DNA of 34,676 nt from Ectothiorhodospiraceae bacterium (GTDB lineage Bacteria > Pseudomonadota > Gammaproteobacteria > Nitrococcales > Aquisalimonadaceae). The DNA lies in contig JAFIFV010000096.1 of NCBI GenBank assembly GCA_020831845.1, positions 1-34,676 of the forward strand, written 5' to 3'. Shown in pieces: positions 7,202 through 14,474 of the stretch; the stretch's first letter is position 1; every line of letters begins with the position of its first letter. Under the pieces are notes generated by a model. That model was given only the letters and a program-made list of their open reading frames with translations, had not been told where the DNA came from and did no database searches. Position numbers and translations under genes: made by a program.

Positions 7202-7786
7202 ATGACCCACACCACCAGCGACATCCGCCGGCGCAAGCAACTGGCCGCCATCCATGCCGCCCGCCGCGACCTGGGGCTGGACGAGGACGGGTACCGGCTG
7301 ATGCTGCGCGAGGTGGCCGGGGTGAGTTCGGCCAAGGATCTGGACGCCGCCGGCCGCCAGCGGGTGCTGGATCACCTGCGCCGCGTCGGCTGGCACGCCA
7401 CGCCGCGCAAGCGGGTGGCCAAGCATCCTGGCACGCCGCATAACCTGGACCGCAAGCCGCTGCTGCAAAAGATCGAGGCGCAGTTGGCCGACATGGGCTT
7501 GCCCTGGTCCTACGCCGACGCCATCGCCCAGCGCCAGGCCGGCATCGACCGGGTGGCCTGGCTGCGCAAGCTGGAGGATCTGCGCGCGGTGGTGGCCGCA
7601 CTGGCGGTGGAGCAGGAAAAGCGCGCCCTGATCGCCCGGGTGGATGAATACCTGACAGCGCTGGGCTGGCGCCGCGAGGAGCTGGCCGAGCGGGTGCAGG
7701 GCCTGCGCATGGGCTGGGAGCGCCACCGTCCGACCCTGCGGGCGCTGGTGGAACACCTGGACGGTTTAACCGCCGGGCAAAACTGA
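7202..7786 (+). CDS. Mu gp16/GemA-like protein
   Basis: 194 residues from ATG 7202; GTG 7196 is an in-frame alternative that would overlap the previous stop. The opening RRRKQLAAIHAARRDLGLDEDGYRLMLREVAGVSSAKDLD is the conserved N-terminus of the Mu gp16 (DUF1018) family, which includes GemA, reported to affect host gyrase and gene expression. The RVLDHLRRVGWHA segment and a central MGLPWSYADAIAQRQAGIDRVAWL stretch also fit. In Mu the gene lies in the same early block before mor. The C-terminal 60 residues are helical. Confidence 0.85.
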   Translation: MTHTTSDIRRRKQLAAIHAARRDLGLDEDGYRLMLREVAGVSSAKDLDAAGRQRVLDHLRRVGWHATPRKRVAKHPGTPHNLDRKPLLQKIEAQLADMGLPWSYADAIAQRQAGIDRVAWLRKLEDLRAVVAALAVEQEKRALIARVDEYLTALGWRREELAERVQGLRMGWERHRPTLRALVEHLDGLTAGQN

Positions 7787-7807
7787 GTTAACGGGAGCTT
7801 AAACACC

Positions 7808-8275
7808 ATGCGAGTACGTTGCCCCTGCTGCCATGCGGAGTATTCCATCGAGCAGGCCGTGGAAGATGAAGCGGCCCGCGAGCTGATGGGGCTGCTGTCG
7901 GACTTGCCGCGCGAAGTCTCGCGCCCTCTGGCCGCCTATCTGGGCCTGTTTCGCGCCAAGAGCCGGGCACTGGCCTGGGAGCGCGCCCTGCGGATCGCCC
8001 GCGAGGTGCTGGACCTGCACCGCGACACCCAGGCCGTGGGCGCCGCCCTGTCGGACACCGTGGAGGCGATGCGCACCAAACAGCAGGGGGCGGACTGGCG
8101 CCCCCTGGCCAACCACAACTACCTGAAGCGGGTGCTGGAGACGGTGGCGGCCCGGCCGCAGCCGGTGCCGCTGGAGCGGATCGACCCGACCGCATCCGCC
8201 AGTGCCGCGCCGGGCGCGCCCGCGAGCAAGACCGCCCAGGCCGTGGCCCGACTGATGAGGAACCGCCGTGACTGA
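7808..8275 (+). CDS. Zinc-finger-start early phage protein, unknown function
   Basis: 155 residues with GGGAG 12 nt before the ATG. It begins VRCPCCHAEYSIEQAVED: a CxxC pair plus H/C, a small zinc-binding knuckle. The rest is helical, including LPREVSRPLAAYLGLFRAKSRALAWERALRI, resembling a protein commonly found just before mor in Mu-like phages. DNA or RNA binding is possible but unproven. The 3' end overlaps the next gene by 8 bp. Confidence 0.72.
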   Translation: MRVRCPCCHAEYSIEQAVEDEAARELMGLLSDLPREVSRPLAAYLGLFRAKSRALAWERALRIAREVLDLHRDTQAVGAALSDTVEAMRTKQQGADWRPLANHNYLKRVLETVAARPQPVPLERIDPTASASAAPGAPASKTAQAVARLMRNRRD

Positions 8276-8693
8276 ACCGAGACGACAATCGCCCGCGCCC
8301 CCGGCCGACTGGTTTGTGGAAGTGATCGCCGAGGGTATCGCCAAGCTGTACGTGCTGCGCCTGGAGGGGCACCCGGCCGCCGACACCCTGGACGGGGTGG
8401 AGATGGTGTGGGTGGAAGCGCTGTGGTACGGCAACCGCGTATGGGACGAGTCGCTGGACGCCAAGCGGCTGCGCCAGGCCTTCGTGGGGCTGGCGCAGAC
8501 CTTGACCCGCTGGCCGGCCCCGCGCGTGCTGCTGGATCACCTGCCCGCCCGGCCCAAGCGCCAGGCGCTGCCCAAGCCGGAGATCAGCGAAGAAGAAAAG
8601 GCCCGCAACCGCCAGCGCCTGGCCGAGCTGATGGCCACCCTGGGCATGCGGCCGAGTTATGACGACAAAGACGAGGGCGCCGGTGGAGATTGA
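8268..8693 (+). CDS. Early phage protein, unknown function
   Basis: 141 residues from GTG 8268, inside the end of the previous gene. The central part (WFVEVIAEGIAKLYVLRLEGHPAADTLDGVEMVW, here noted only for its alternating hydrophobic pattern) suggests a compact alpha/beta fold, and the last third is a charged helix (EISEEEKARNRQRLAELMATLG). The family is not recognised. It overlaps the start of the mor-like gene by 35 bp, so translation of the two may be linked. Confidence 0.65.
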   Translation: MTEPRRQSPAPPADWFVEVIAEGIAKLYVLRLEGHPAADTLDGVEMVWVEALWYGNRVWDESLDAKRLRQAFVGLAQTLTRWPAPRVLLDHLPARPKRQALPKPEISEEEKARNRQRLAELMATLGMRPSYDDKDEGAGGD

Positions 8694-9069
8694 TATCGAC
8701 CAACTGCCGCAGACGGCGGCGGAAATCGTGGACGCGGTAGGTGTTGACGCCGCCCTGCGCCTGGTGGAGGTGTGGGGAGGCGTGCGTGTGTATGTGCCGC
8801 AGCGGGTGAGCGATGACCACGCCCTGGTGTCCACCCTGGGGCGCGACCTGGCCGAGACTCTGGCCGCGCGTTTCGGCGGCGAGGCGCTGAATATCCCGCG
8901 CTGCCTGCATGCCCTGCGGGCGGTGCGCAACACCCGCATCCGCAGCGAGCGCCACCACGGCGACAGCCCGGCCTGCCTGGCGCTGCGCTACGGCCTGACC
9001 GAGCGCCAGGTTTACAGCATCCTGGCGGCCGAAGACGCCCCGGATGACCGCCAGGGCTCCCTGTTGTAG
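8659..9069 (+). CDS. Mor/C-family transcription activator (middle/late switch)
   Basis: 136 residues; Mu Mor is 129. The dimerisation half carries the RFGGEALNIPRC segment, which resembles the family's GG-x-x-IYIPK signature, and a similar WGGVRVYVPQRV stretch lies earlier. The C-terminal helix-turn-helix ALRYGLTERQVYSILA (about 109-124) matches the Mor/C family closely. Such proteins bind a dyad upstream of middle or late promoters and recruit RNA polymerase. The gene is the last of the early operon and directly precedes the motif at 9122-9173. GTG 8683, with GAGGG 5 nt upstream, is an alternative start. Confidence 0.9.
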   Translation: MTTKTRAPVEIDIDQLPQTAAEIVDAVGVDAALRLVEVWGGVRVYVPQRVSDDHALVSTLGRDLAETLAARFGGEALNIPRCLHALRAVRNTRIRSERHHGDSPACLALRYGLTERQVYSILAAEDAPDDRQGSLL

Positions 9070-9121
9070 ACTCCCGCCACCGGCCGCGTTACCCTGCTGA
9101 AGCCATCCCCCGCCCGTCCGG

Positions 9122-9173
9122 GCTGAAGCTCTTCATCTTATTCCCTTCCCGTTGCCCCTCTATCGTCTGGGGC
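9122..9173 (+). promoter_or_regulatory. Candidate activator-dependent late promoter before the lysis genes
   Basis: Contains the perfect dyad TGAAG-CT-CTTCA (9124-9135) followed by TCTTAT. A closely matching copy occurs at 17481-17531, at nearly the same distance from its gene start (50 versus 49 bp from dyad to ATG). A TATCGT (9161-9166) about 32 bp from the dyad centre could be the -10, which is where it would sit for a Mor-type site at about -42. There is no good -35, as expected for an activator-dependent promoter. This is the position of Plys in Mu. Confidence 0.6.
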
Positions 9174-9482
9174 ATGAACAAGCACACTTTCTTCGACAAG
9201 CTGCGCGTGGGCCCCTGGCTGTTGGCCGCGCTGATCATGGCCGCCATCGTCGGATGGCTCTACCCCCATCAACTGGGCGTGCTCCTGTGGGCGCTGACCA
9301 AGCTGTCGTTCGGGGCCTATCTGGGCTACTGGATCGACCGCAGCATCTTCTACTACGCCCGCCCCGGTGACATCAACGTGCGCCATGCCGACCGGCACAC
9401 GGCGCTGCTGGTGGCCGCGTGCATGCTGCGCCGCGCCGCCATCATGGCCGCCACCATCGTGGCGCTGGGGCTGGGGGTATGA
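9174..9482 (+). CDS. Putative holin
   Basis: 102 residues with three candidate membrane helices: about 14-31 (GPWLLAALIMAAIVGWLY), 36-55 (VLLWALTKLSFGAYLGYWI) and 76-101 (ALLVAACMLRRAAIMAATIV). A polar loop with DRSIFYYARPGD separates the second and third. This matches the putative holins found before the transglycosylase in Mu-like phages. A holin would permeabilise the inner membrane to let the lysis enzyme act. It is the first gene after the late-promoter motif. Confidence 0.8.
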   Translation: MNKHTFFDKLRVGPWLLAALIMAAIVGWLYPHQLGVLLWALTKLSFGAYLGYWIDRSIFYYARPGDINVRHADRHTALLVAACMLRRAAIMAATIVALGLGV

Positions 9483-9483
9483 C

Positions 9484-10116
9484 GTGCGCGCCCTGGTCTT
9501 TCTGCTGATCGTGCTGGCCGGAGGTTGCGCTCCGGCCGCCGCCGTTGCCGGCCCCATTCCGAGCGAGGCCCAGCGCCACCAGCGCGAGCTGGTGCGCCAG
9601 GTGCACCAGGTATGGGGGCTGGATGGCCCGGTGGCACTGCATGCCGCCCAGGTACACCAGGAGAGCGCCTGGCGCGCGGGCGTGGACAGCCCGGTGGGCG
9701 CCCAGGGGATGGCGCAGTTCATGCCCGGCACGTCGGCCTGGATGGCCGAGCTGTACCCGGAGCTGGGCGAGGCGGCGCCCTATTCGCCGCGCTGGGCTCT
9801 GGCGGCCATGACCCGCTACAACCGCCGCATCTACAACGGCCTGCGCCCCATGCAGGCCGACAGCCTGCCGCGCTGCGACCGCCTGGCCATGATGCTGTCC
9901 GGCTACAACGGCGGGCCGGGCTGGGTGAGCCGCGACCGCCGCCTGGCAGCGGCGCACGGCGCCGACCCCGACCGCTGGTGGGGCGAGGTGGAACACCACA
10001 CCAACCGGGCCGGCTGGGCCCGGCGCGAGAACCGCCACTATCCGCGCCGCATCATTGAGGAGCTGGAGCCGCGCTACCTGCGGGCCGGATGGCCCGGGAG
10101 GCCGTCATGCCCGTAA
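9484..10116 (+). CDS. Lipoprotein lytic transglycosylase (endolysin)
   Basis: 210 residues from GTG 9484, one base after the holin stop. The start gives a signal peptide with lipobox LAGGC (Cys15), so the enzyme is probably a secreted lipoprotein or signal-anchored. The SLT (goose-lysozyme-like) domain shows QVHQESAW with catalytic Glu60, GAQGMAQFMPGT (72-83), MTRYNRRI and SGYNGGPGWV. It would cleave the glycan strands of peptidoglycan at host lysis. The lipobox is unusual for a phage endolysin, so the protein may be exported by Sec rather than released through the holin hole. Confidence 0.88.
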   Translation: MRALVFLLIVLAGGCAPAAAVAGPIPSEAQRHQRELVRQVHQVWGLDGPVALHAAQVHQESAWRAGVDSPVGAQGMAQFMPGTSAWMAELYPELGEAAPYSPRWALAAMTRYNRRIYNGLRPMQADSLPRCDRLAMMLSGYNGGPGWVSRDRRLAAAHGADPDRWWGEVEHHTNRAGWARRENRHYPRRIIEELEPRYLRAGWPGRPSCP

Positions 10117-10499
10117 TGCGCGTGATCGGCGGCGCCCTGGTGAAGTGGCTGGGGGCGGGTACGCTGGCGGCCATCCTGTTGGGCGGCGCCGGCTACCTGT
10201 ATCACGACTGGCAGACCGGGCGGATGCAGAGCCAGATCCAGGCGGTGGAGGCCGAGCTGGAGCGGCTGCGCGTGAACCGCGACGAGTGGCGCACGGCGGC
10301 GGAAAGCTGGGAGACCCGGGCCGAGCGCCTGGCGGCCGAGCGGGACGCGGCCCAGGCCGCACAGAGGGCATTGCAAGGGCGGCTACGCGAGCAGGGGGCC
10401 GCCTATGACGACTTGCGCCAGCAGATCCGACAGGCCCCGGAGGCGGACGACGCCCCGGTGGCGCCGGTGCTGCGCGATGCGCTGGAGGCGCTGCCATGA
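10107..10499 (+). CDS. Rz-like inner-membrane spanin
   Basis: 130 residues from ATG 10107, chosen for GGGAGG 4-5 nt upstream; it overlaps the transglycosylase by 10 bp. One N-terminal membrane helix (about residues 6-30) is followed by a long coiled-coil region (QSQIQAVEAELERLRV, ETRAERLAAERDAAQAAQRAL) that reaches into the periplasm. This is the type-II i-spanin layout. It would pair with the following lipoprotein to disrupt the outer membrane in the last lysis step. Assignment rests on topology and position. Confidence 0.82.
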   Translation: MPVMRVIGGALVKWLGAGTLAAILLGGAGYLYHDWQTGRMQSQIQAVEAELERLRVNRDEWRTAAESWETRAERLAAERDAAQAAQRALQGRLREQGAAYDDLRQQIRQAPEADDAPVAPVLRDALEALP

Positions 10500-10816
10500 C
10501 CATAAGGTGGCGGGCGTTGGGATTGCTCGGACTGTTGGCCGGGTGTGCCAGCCAGCCCGAACCGCTGCCGCCGGCCACGATTGTGACGCCGCCGGTGGTG
10601 TGCGAGGTGCCGGCGGGTTTGACCGCCGGAGACGATGAACCGGCGCGGCCGCAAGGCGAGTACACGCAGCGCGACGTGGCCGAATACGTGGTGGAGCTGC
10701 ACCGCTGGGGCGCGTCCGGCTGGGCGCGGGTGGAGGCCATCGAGGCGTGGAGCGAGGGTTGTGTTCGACGAGAGCGATTACGAACGGGCCAGCAAGCTGG
10801 CCCAGAACGAGATTGA
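10496..10816 (+). CDS. Rz1-like outer-membrane spanin lipoprotein
   Basis: 106 residues, overlapping the spanin partner by 4 bp (ATGA). A short signal sequence ends in the lipobox LLAGC (Cys17), followed by a proline-rich stretch (PEPLPPATIVTPP) typical of Rz1-type o-spanins. The C-terminal part overlaps the start of the next gene by 56 bp, an overlap larger than usual; the functional protein probably ends in this region. The pair Rz/Rz1 is normal at this position. Confidence 0.75.
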   Translation: MTIRWRALGLLGLLAGCASQPEPLPPATIVTPPVVCEVPAGLTAGDDEPARPQGEYTQRDVAEYVVELHRWGASGWARVEAIEAWSEGCVRRERLRTGQQAGPERD

Positions 10817-11333
10817 CGCGGCGCTGAGCCGTCACCGGGCCCAGCAGGCGGCCCGGGGCGCGGGCCGCGAGACGTGCCTGGAGTGTGGTGAGCCGATACC
10901 GGCCGCGCGCCGCCTGGCGGTGGCGGCCGAGCTGTGCGTGGACTGCCAGGCAATACAAGAGCGACAGGCGAATATGACGGGGGGGGCGATGAGTTGGACG
11001 CTGAACTGGACCGCGCTGCGGTTTTCGCTGGATCTGCTGATGCTGGTGGGTGTCGTGATGGTGGGCATCTATAGCTGGTGGGTGGCGCGCAACCAGGCTA
11101 CCAAGTCGGCCATCGACACCGTGGGGGAGCGGGTTTATTCCGTGGAGGAGCGAATGACCCGTGTGGAGCGTGATATCCGCAACCTGCCCACCCCGTCGGA
11201 CCTGTACGAATTGAACCAGCGGATCGCCACGGTGCATGGCGATTTGCGCGAGATCAAGGGGGCGCTGCAAGGGTTATCCCGGGCGGTGGACCTGATGAAT
11301 GAACACCTGATCAGCCGGGGAGGTAGAGATTAA
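10761..11333 (+). CDS. TraR/DksA-type zinc finger fused in frame to DUF2730 (Mu gp25-like) membrane protein
   Basis: 190 residues from GTG 10761. The first ~70 residues match small phage TraR/DksA proteins: FDESDYERASKLAQNEIDAAL, then a four-cysteine finger CLECG...CVDC. The rest, from an internal ATG at 10989, looks like DUF2730: one membrane helix (LDLLMLVGVVMVGIYSWWV) and a coiled coil (SVEERMTRVERDIRNLP). In Mu-like phages these are usually two genes. They are joined here across eight G bases (10979-10986): one G fewer would stop the TraR part a few codons later and leave the DUF2730 part starting at its own ATG (114 aa). So the fusion could be real, a slippage product or a sequencing artefact. 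Confidence 0.8.
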   Translation: MFDESDYERASKLAQNEIDAALSRHRAQQAARGAGRETCLECGEPIPAARRLAVAAELCVDCQAIQERQANMTGGAMSWTLNWTALRFSLDLLMLVGVVMVGIYSWWVARNQATKSAIDTVGERVYSVEERMTRVERDIRNLPTPSDLYELNQRIATVHGDLREIKGALQGLSRAVDLMNEHLISRGGRD

Positions 11334-11630
11334 ATGAGTTACGCCAAACTGATCACCGAGGACCGGCGCCTGATGGTGTTGCGGCTGCTGGCCGAATCCG
11401 AAGGCTACAGCGCCAATGAGTATCTGCTGGCCACGGCGCTGCCGGGGTTTGGCCATCACGCCAGCCACGACCGTGTGCGCACGGACCTGGACTGGCTCGC
11501 CGAGCAGGACCTGGTGCGGGTAGAGCGCCCGGGCGAGGTCTACGTGGCCACGCTGACCAGCCGAGGCGCCGATGTCGCCGCCGGCCGGGCCCGGGTGGCG
11601 GGCGTCAAGCGGCCACTGCCGGGGGAGTGA
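11334..11630 (+). CDS. Winged-helix phage protein (VpaChn25_0724-like, Mu gp26 position)
   Basis: 98 residues. The sequence reads as an ArsR-like winged helix: EDRRLMVLRLLAESEGYSANEYLLATAL, then RVRTDLDWLAEQDLVRVE and a short beta wing. This is a conserved small protein between the DUF2730 and terminase genes in Mu-like phages, named after VpaChn25_0724. Whether it regulates transcription or has a packaging role is unknown. The start ATG follows the previous stop immediately, after GGAGGTAGAG. Confidence 0.8.
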   Translation: MSYAKLITEDRRLMVLRLLAESEGYSANEYLLATALPGFGHHASHDRVRTDLDWLAEQDLVRVERPGEVYVATLTSRGADVAAGRARVAGVKRPLPGE

Positions 11631-11635
11631 TGCAC

Positions 11636-12379
11636 ATGCAGACACTGGAGATGAACGGCGCCCGACTGATTCATGGCGACGCCCTGGCCGCGCTGGATAC
11701 GCTGGCGCCGGAGACGGTGGACGCGCTGATCACCGATCCGCCCTATTCCAGCGGGGGGATGTTTCGCGGTGACCGCGTGCAGGATACCGGCGACAAGTAC
11801 CTGAACACCGGGGCGCGGCATTCGGCGCCGAGTTGGCCGGGCGACACCCGCGACCAGCGCGCCTATGGGCTGTGGTGCGAGCGCTGGCTGGGGGCCAGCT
11901 ATCGCGCCCTGAAATGGGGGGGGGTTGTGGCTGTGTTCTGTGACTGGCGGCAATTGCCCACCGTATCGGACGCCATCCAGGTGGCCGGCTTCGTGCTGCG
12001 CGGCATCCTGGTGTGGGACAAGACCGAGGGCACCCGCCCGGTAAAAGGCTGGCATCGCCAGCAATCGGAGTTCGTGCTGACCGCCAGCAAGGGGCCGCGC
12101 AACAAGGCCGGTGCGGATGCGCCCGTGTTGCCGCGGGTGGTGCGCTGCGCACCGCGCACCGGCGAGAAGCTGCACCAGGTGGGCAAGCCGGTGCCGCTGA
12201 TGCGCGAGGTGCTGCGCCTGGCGCCGGAAGGCGGCACGGTGTTGGACCCGTTCATGGGGTCGGCCGCCACCGGGGTGGCGGCGCTGGAGGACGGCCGGGA
12301 GTTTGTCGGGGTCGAGATCGACGCCCACTACTTCGGCGTGGCCGCCGAGCGCCTGCGCAAGCTCGGGGAGGTGGCCTGA
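11636..12379 (+). CDS. DNA N-methyltransferase (beta class)
   Basis: 247 residues from ATG 11636, with GGGGGAG 8 nt upstream; ATG 11630 is an alternative. Catalytic motif IV DPPY is at 34-37 and the AdoMet-binding motif I DPFMGSAATG at 204-213. The order IV, target recognition, I is that of beta-class adenine-N6 or cytosine-N4 methyltransferases. No restriction gene is adjacent, so it probably protects phage DNA or alters its regulation. The codons for W94-G95-G96 include nine G in a row (11916-11924), a potential phase-variation tract. The specific recognition site cannot be read. Confidence 0.9.
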   Translation: MQTLEMNGARLIHGDALAALDTLAPETVDALITDPPYSSGGMFRGDRVQDTGDKYLNTGARHSAPSWPGDTRDQRAYGLWCERWLGASYRALKWGGVVAVFCDWRQLPTVSDAIQVAGFVLRGILVWDKTEGTRPVKGWHRQQSEFVLTASKGPRNKAGADAPVLPRVVRCAPRTGEKLHQVGKPVPLMREVLRLAPEGGTVLDPFMGSAATGVAALEDGREFVGVEIDAHYFGVAAERLRKLGEVA

Positions 12380-12918
12380 TGGGACGCAAAAGCACTGTGA
12401 AACAACTGGACCCGCGCATCCGCCAGGCGGTGGACCGGCTGGTGCGCGAGGACAAGGCGACCATCGACCAGATCGTGGAGAAGCTGGAGGAGATGCTGGG
12501 CGAGGCGGCGCCGTCGCGCAGCGCCGTGGGCCGCTACGTCAAGAACACCCGCGAGCAGATGAAGCGCTACCGCGAGGCCCAGGAACTGGCCAAGGTGTGG
12601 GTGGGCAAGTTGGAGGAGGAGCCTGGCGGCGACGTGGGCCGGCTGCTGTCGGAGATGCTGCGCACCGTGGCCTTCCAGCAACTGGCCGGCGCCGGGGATG
12701 AGGGCGCGGAGGTGTCCACCAAGGAGGTGGCCATGCTGGCCGGCGCCCTGCGCGACCTGAACGCCGCCGACAAGCTGAGCCTGGAGCGCGAGTTGAAGAT
12801 CCGCCAGGAGGTGGCCAAGCAGGCCGCCGACAAGGCTGCCGAAGTGGCCAAACGCGGCGGGCTGTCCAAGTCCGTGGTGGATGACTTGCGCCGCGAGCTG
12901 CTGGGGATCGCCAAATGA
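12379..12918 (+). CDS. DUF3486 protein, likely small terminase (Mu gp27-like)
   Basis: 179 residues; the ATG overlaps the methyltransferase stop by one base. The start (MGRKSTVKQLDPRIRQAVDRLVRED) and the following helix-turn-helix-like region (ATIDQIVEKLEEM...SRSAVGRYVKN) are characteristic of DUF3486. The remainder is helical. In Mu, gp27 lies directly before the large terminase and is taken as the DNA-recognition subunit of packaging. Overlap with the next gene is 4 bp. Confidence 0.9.
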   Translation: MGRKSTVKQLDPRIRQAVDRLVREDKATIDQIVEKLEEMLGEAAPSRSAVGRYVKNTREQMKRYREAQELAKVWVGKLEEEPGGDVGRLLSEMLRTVAFQQLAGAGDEGAEVSTKEVAMLAGALRDLNAADKLSLERELKIRQEVAKQAADKAAEVAKRGGLSKSVVDDLRRELLGIAK

Positions 12919-14474
12919 CCGACGTGCCTGTCCGCCTACCCGCCACCCACGACACCGACGGCCCGCCGCCGGTGTTGCTGCCCTATCAGCAGGCGTGGAT
13001 CGCCGACGACTCGCCACTGAAGGTGAGCGAGAAAAGCCGGCGTACCGGCCTGACCTGGGCGGAGGCCAGCGACGACGTGCTGACTGCGGCGGCGGCCAAG
13101 GGCGCCGGCGGCATGAACGTCTATTACATCGGCTATAACCAGGACATGGCCATCGAGTACATCGAGGCCTGCGCCATGTGGTCGCGCGCGTTCAATCACG
13201 CCGCCTCGCAAGTCGAGGAAGGATTGTGGGAGGAGGACGGGGACGGCGACAAGCACATCAAGACCTTCACCATCAAGTTCCCCGATAGCGGCCACCGTAT
13301 CGTGGCACTGTCCAGTCGCCCGGCCAACCTGCGCGGCAAACAGGGCGTGGTGGTGATCGACGAGGCGGCCTTCCATGACAAGCTGGGTGAGTTGCTGAAA
13401 GCGGCCCTGGCGCTGTTGATCTGGGGCGGGCGCGTGCGCGTGATCAGCACCCACAATGGCGAGCAAAACCCGTTTAACCAGTTGATAAACGACATTCGCG
13501 CGGGCCGGCGCAAGGGCTCCGTGCAGCGCATCACCTTCCAGGAGGCAGTGGCCCAGGGGCTGTACCGGCGCGTATGCCTGCGCCTGGGCAAGCCCTGGAG
13601 CGAGCAGGCCGAGGCCGACTGGATGGCGGAGGTGTACGACTTCTACGGCGACGCCGCCAGCGAGGAGCTGGACGCCATCCCCGCCGAGGGGTCCGGCAAC
13701 TGGCTGCCCCGGACGCTGATCGAGGCGCGCTGCCGGCGCGACATCCCAGTGCTGCGCCTGACCAAGGACGACGCCTTTAAGGGCTGGCACACCGCCGCCC
13801 GCGAGGCGGAGATCCGCGACTGGTGCGAGGCGCACCTGAAGCCGCTGCTGGTGGCGTTGCCGGAGGATCTGTGGCTGGCCTTCGGGGAGGACTTCGGGCG
13901 CACCGCCGACCTGACGGTGATCGCGCCGCTGCTGATCGGGCGCGACCTGGTGCGGCGCGCGCCGTTCGTGGTGGAGCTGTCGAACGTGCCGTTCGAGCAG
14001 CAGCGCCAGATCCTGGCGTACATCCTGGACCGGGTGCCGCGCCTGCAAGCGGGCGCCATGGACGCCACCGGCAACGGCGCCTACCTGGCGGAGGTCACCG
14101 CGCAGCGCTACGGCGGGCACCGCATCGAGGAAGTGAAGTTGTCCGAGGGCTGGTACCGGGAGAACATGCCGCCGCTGAAGGCGGCCTTCGAGGACGGCGC
14201 CCTGGAGATTCCGGCCGACAGCCTGATCGTTGACGACCTGCGCGCTATCCAGGTGATCAACGGCGTGGCGCGCATCCCCAACAACAGCCGCCAGAACGGG
14301 CGCCACGGCGACGCCGCCATCGCCCTGGCGCTGGCCTTCTACGCCCGCCGCCAGGACCCGGCGCCCATCGAATACACCCCGGCGCCGGTGAAGACCTCGC
14401 GCTGGGATGCTGTGGAAACTGACGACTCCGATTGGTTATCGGATCTGCCGACTACGGAGACCGGCGCATGGTAG
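12915..14474 (+). CDS. Large terminase (Mu gp28-like)
   Basis: 519 residues. ATPase part: variant Walker A SRRTGLT (41-47), Walker B VVVIDEA (145-151), coupling motif ISTHNGE (177-183). Nuclease part of RNase-H type: acidic FGEDFGRTAD around 324-333, MDATGNG around 382-388 and RHGDAAIA near 463-470. It pumps DNA into the prohead and cuts it; in Mu packaging is headful and starts near the left end, taking host DNA with it. The gene overlaps the portal gene by 7 bp. Confidence 0.93.
   Translation: MTDVPVRLPATHDTDGPPPVLLPYQQAWIADDSPLKVSEKSRRTGLTWAEASDDVLTAAAAKGAGGMNVYYIGYNQDMAIEYIEACAMWSRAFNHAASQVEEGLWEEDGDGDKHIKTFTIKFPDSGHRIVALSSRPANLRGKQGVVVIDEAAFHDKLGELLKAALALLIWGGRVRVISTHNGEQNPFNQLINDIRAGRRKGSVQRITFQEAVAQGLYRRVCLRLGKPWSEQAEADWMAEVYDFYGDAASEELDAIPAEGSGNWLPRTLIEARCRRDIPVLRLTKDDAFKGWHTAAREAEIRDWCEAHLKPLLVALPEDLWLAFGEDFGRTADLTVIAPLLIGRDLVRRAPFVVELSNVPFEQQRQILAYILDRVPRLQAGAMDATGNGAYLAEVTAQRYGGHRIEEVKLSEGWYRENMPPLKAAFEDGALEIPADSLIVDDLRAIQVINGVARIPNNSRQNGRHGDAAIALALAFYARRQDPAPIEYTPAPVKTSRWDAVETDDSDWLSDLPTTETGAW

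Noticed and set aside
11627..12379. Restriction-modification system
   Set aside because: Only a methyltransferase is present; neighbouring genes are structural or packaging genes with no nuclease partner.
12936..14306. 456-codon minus-strand frame opposite the large terminase
   Set aside because: Shadow of the terminase frame in high-GC DNA; no ribosome-binding site in context and no recognisable motif.
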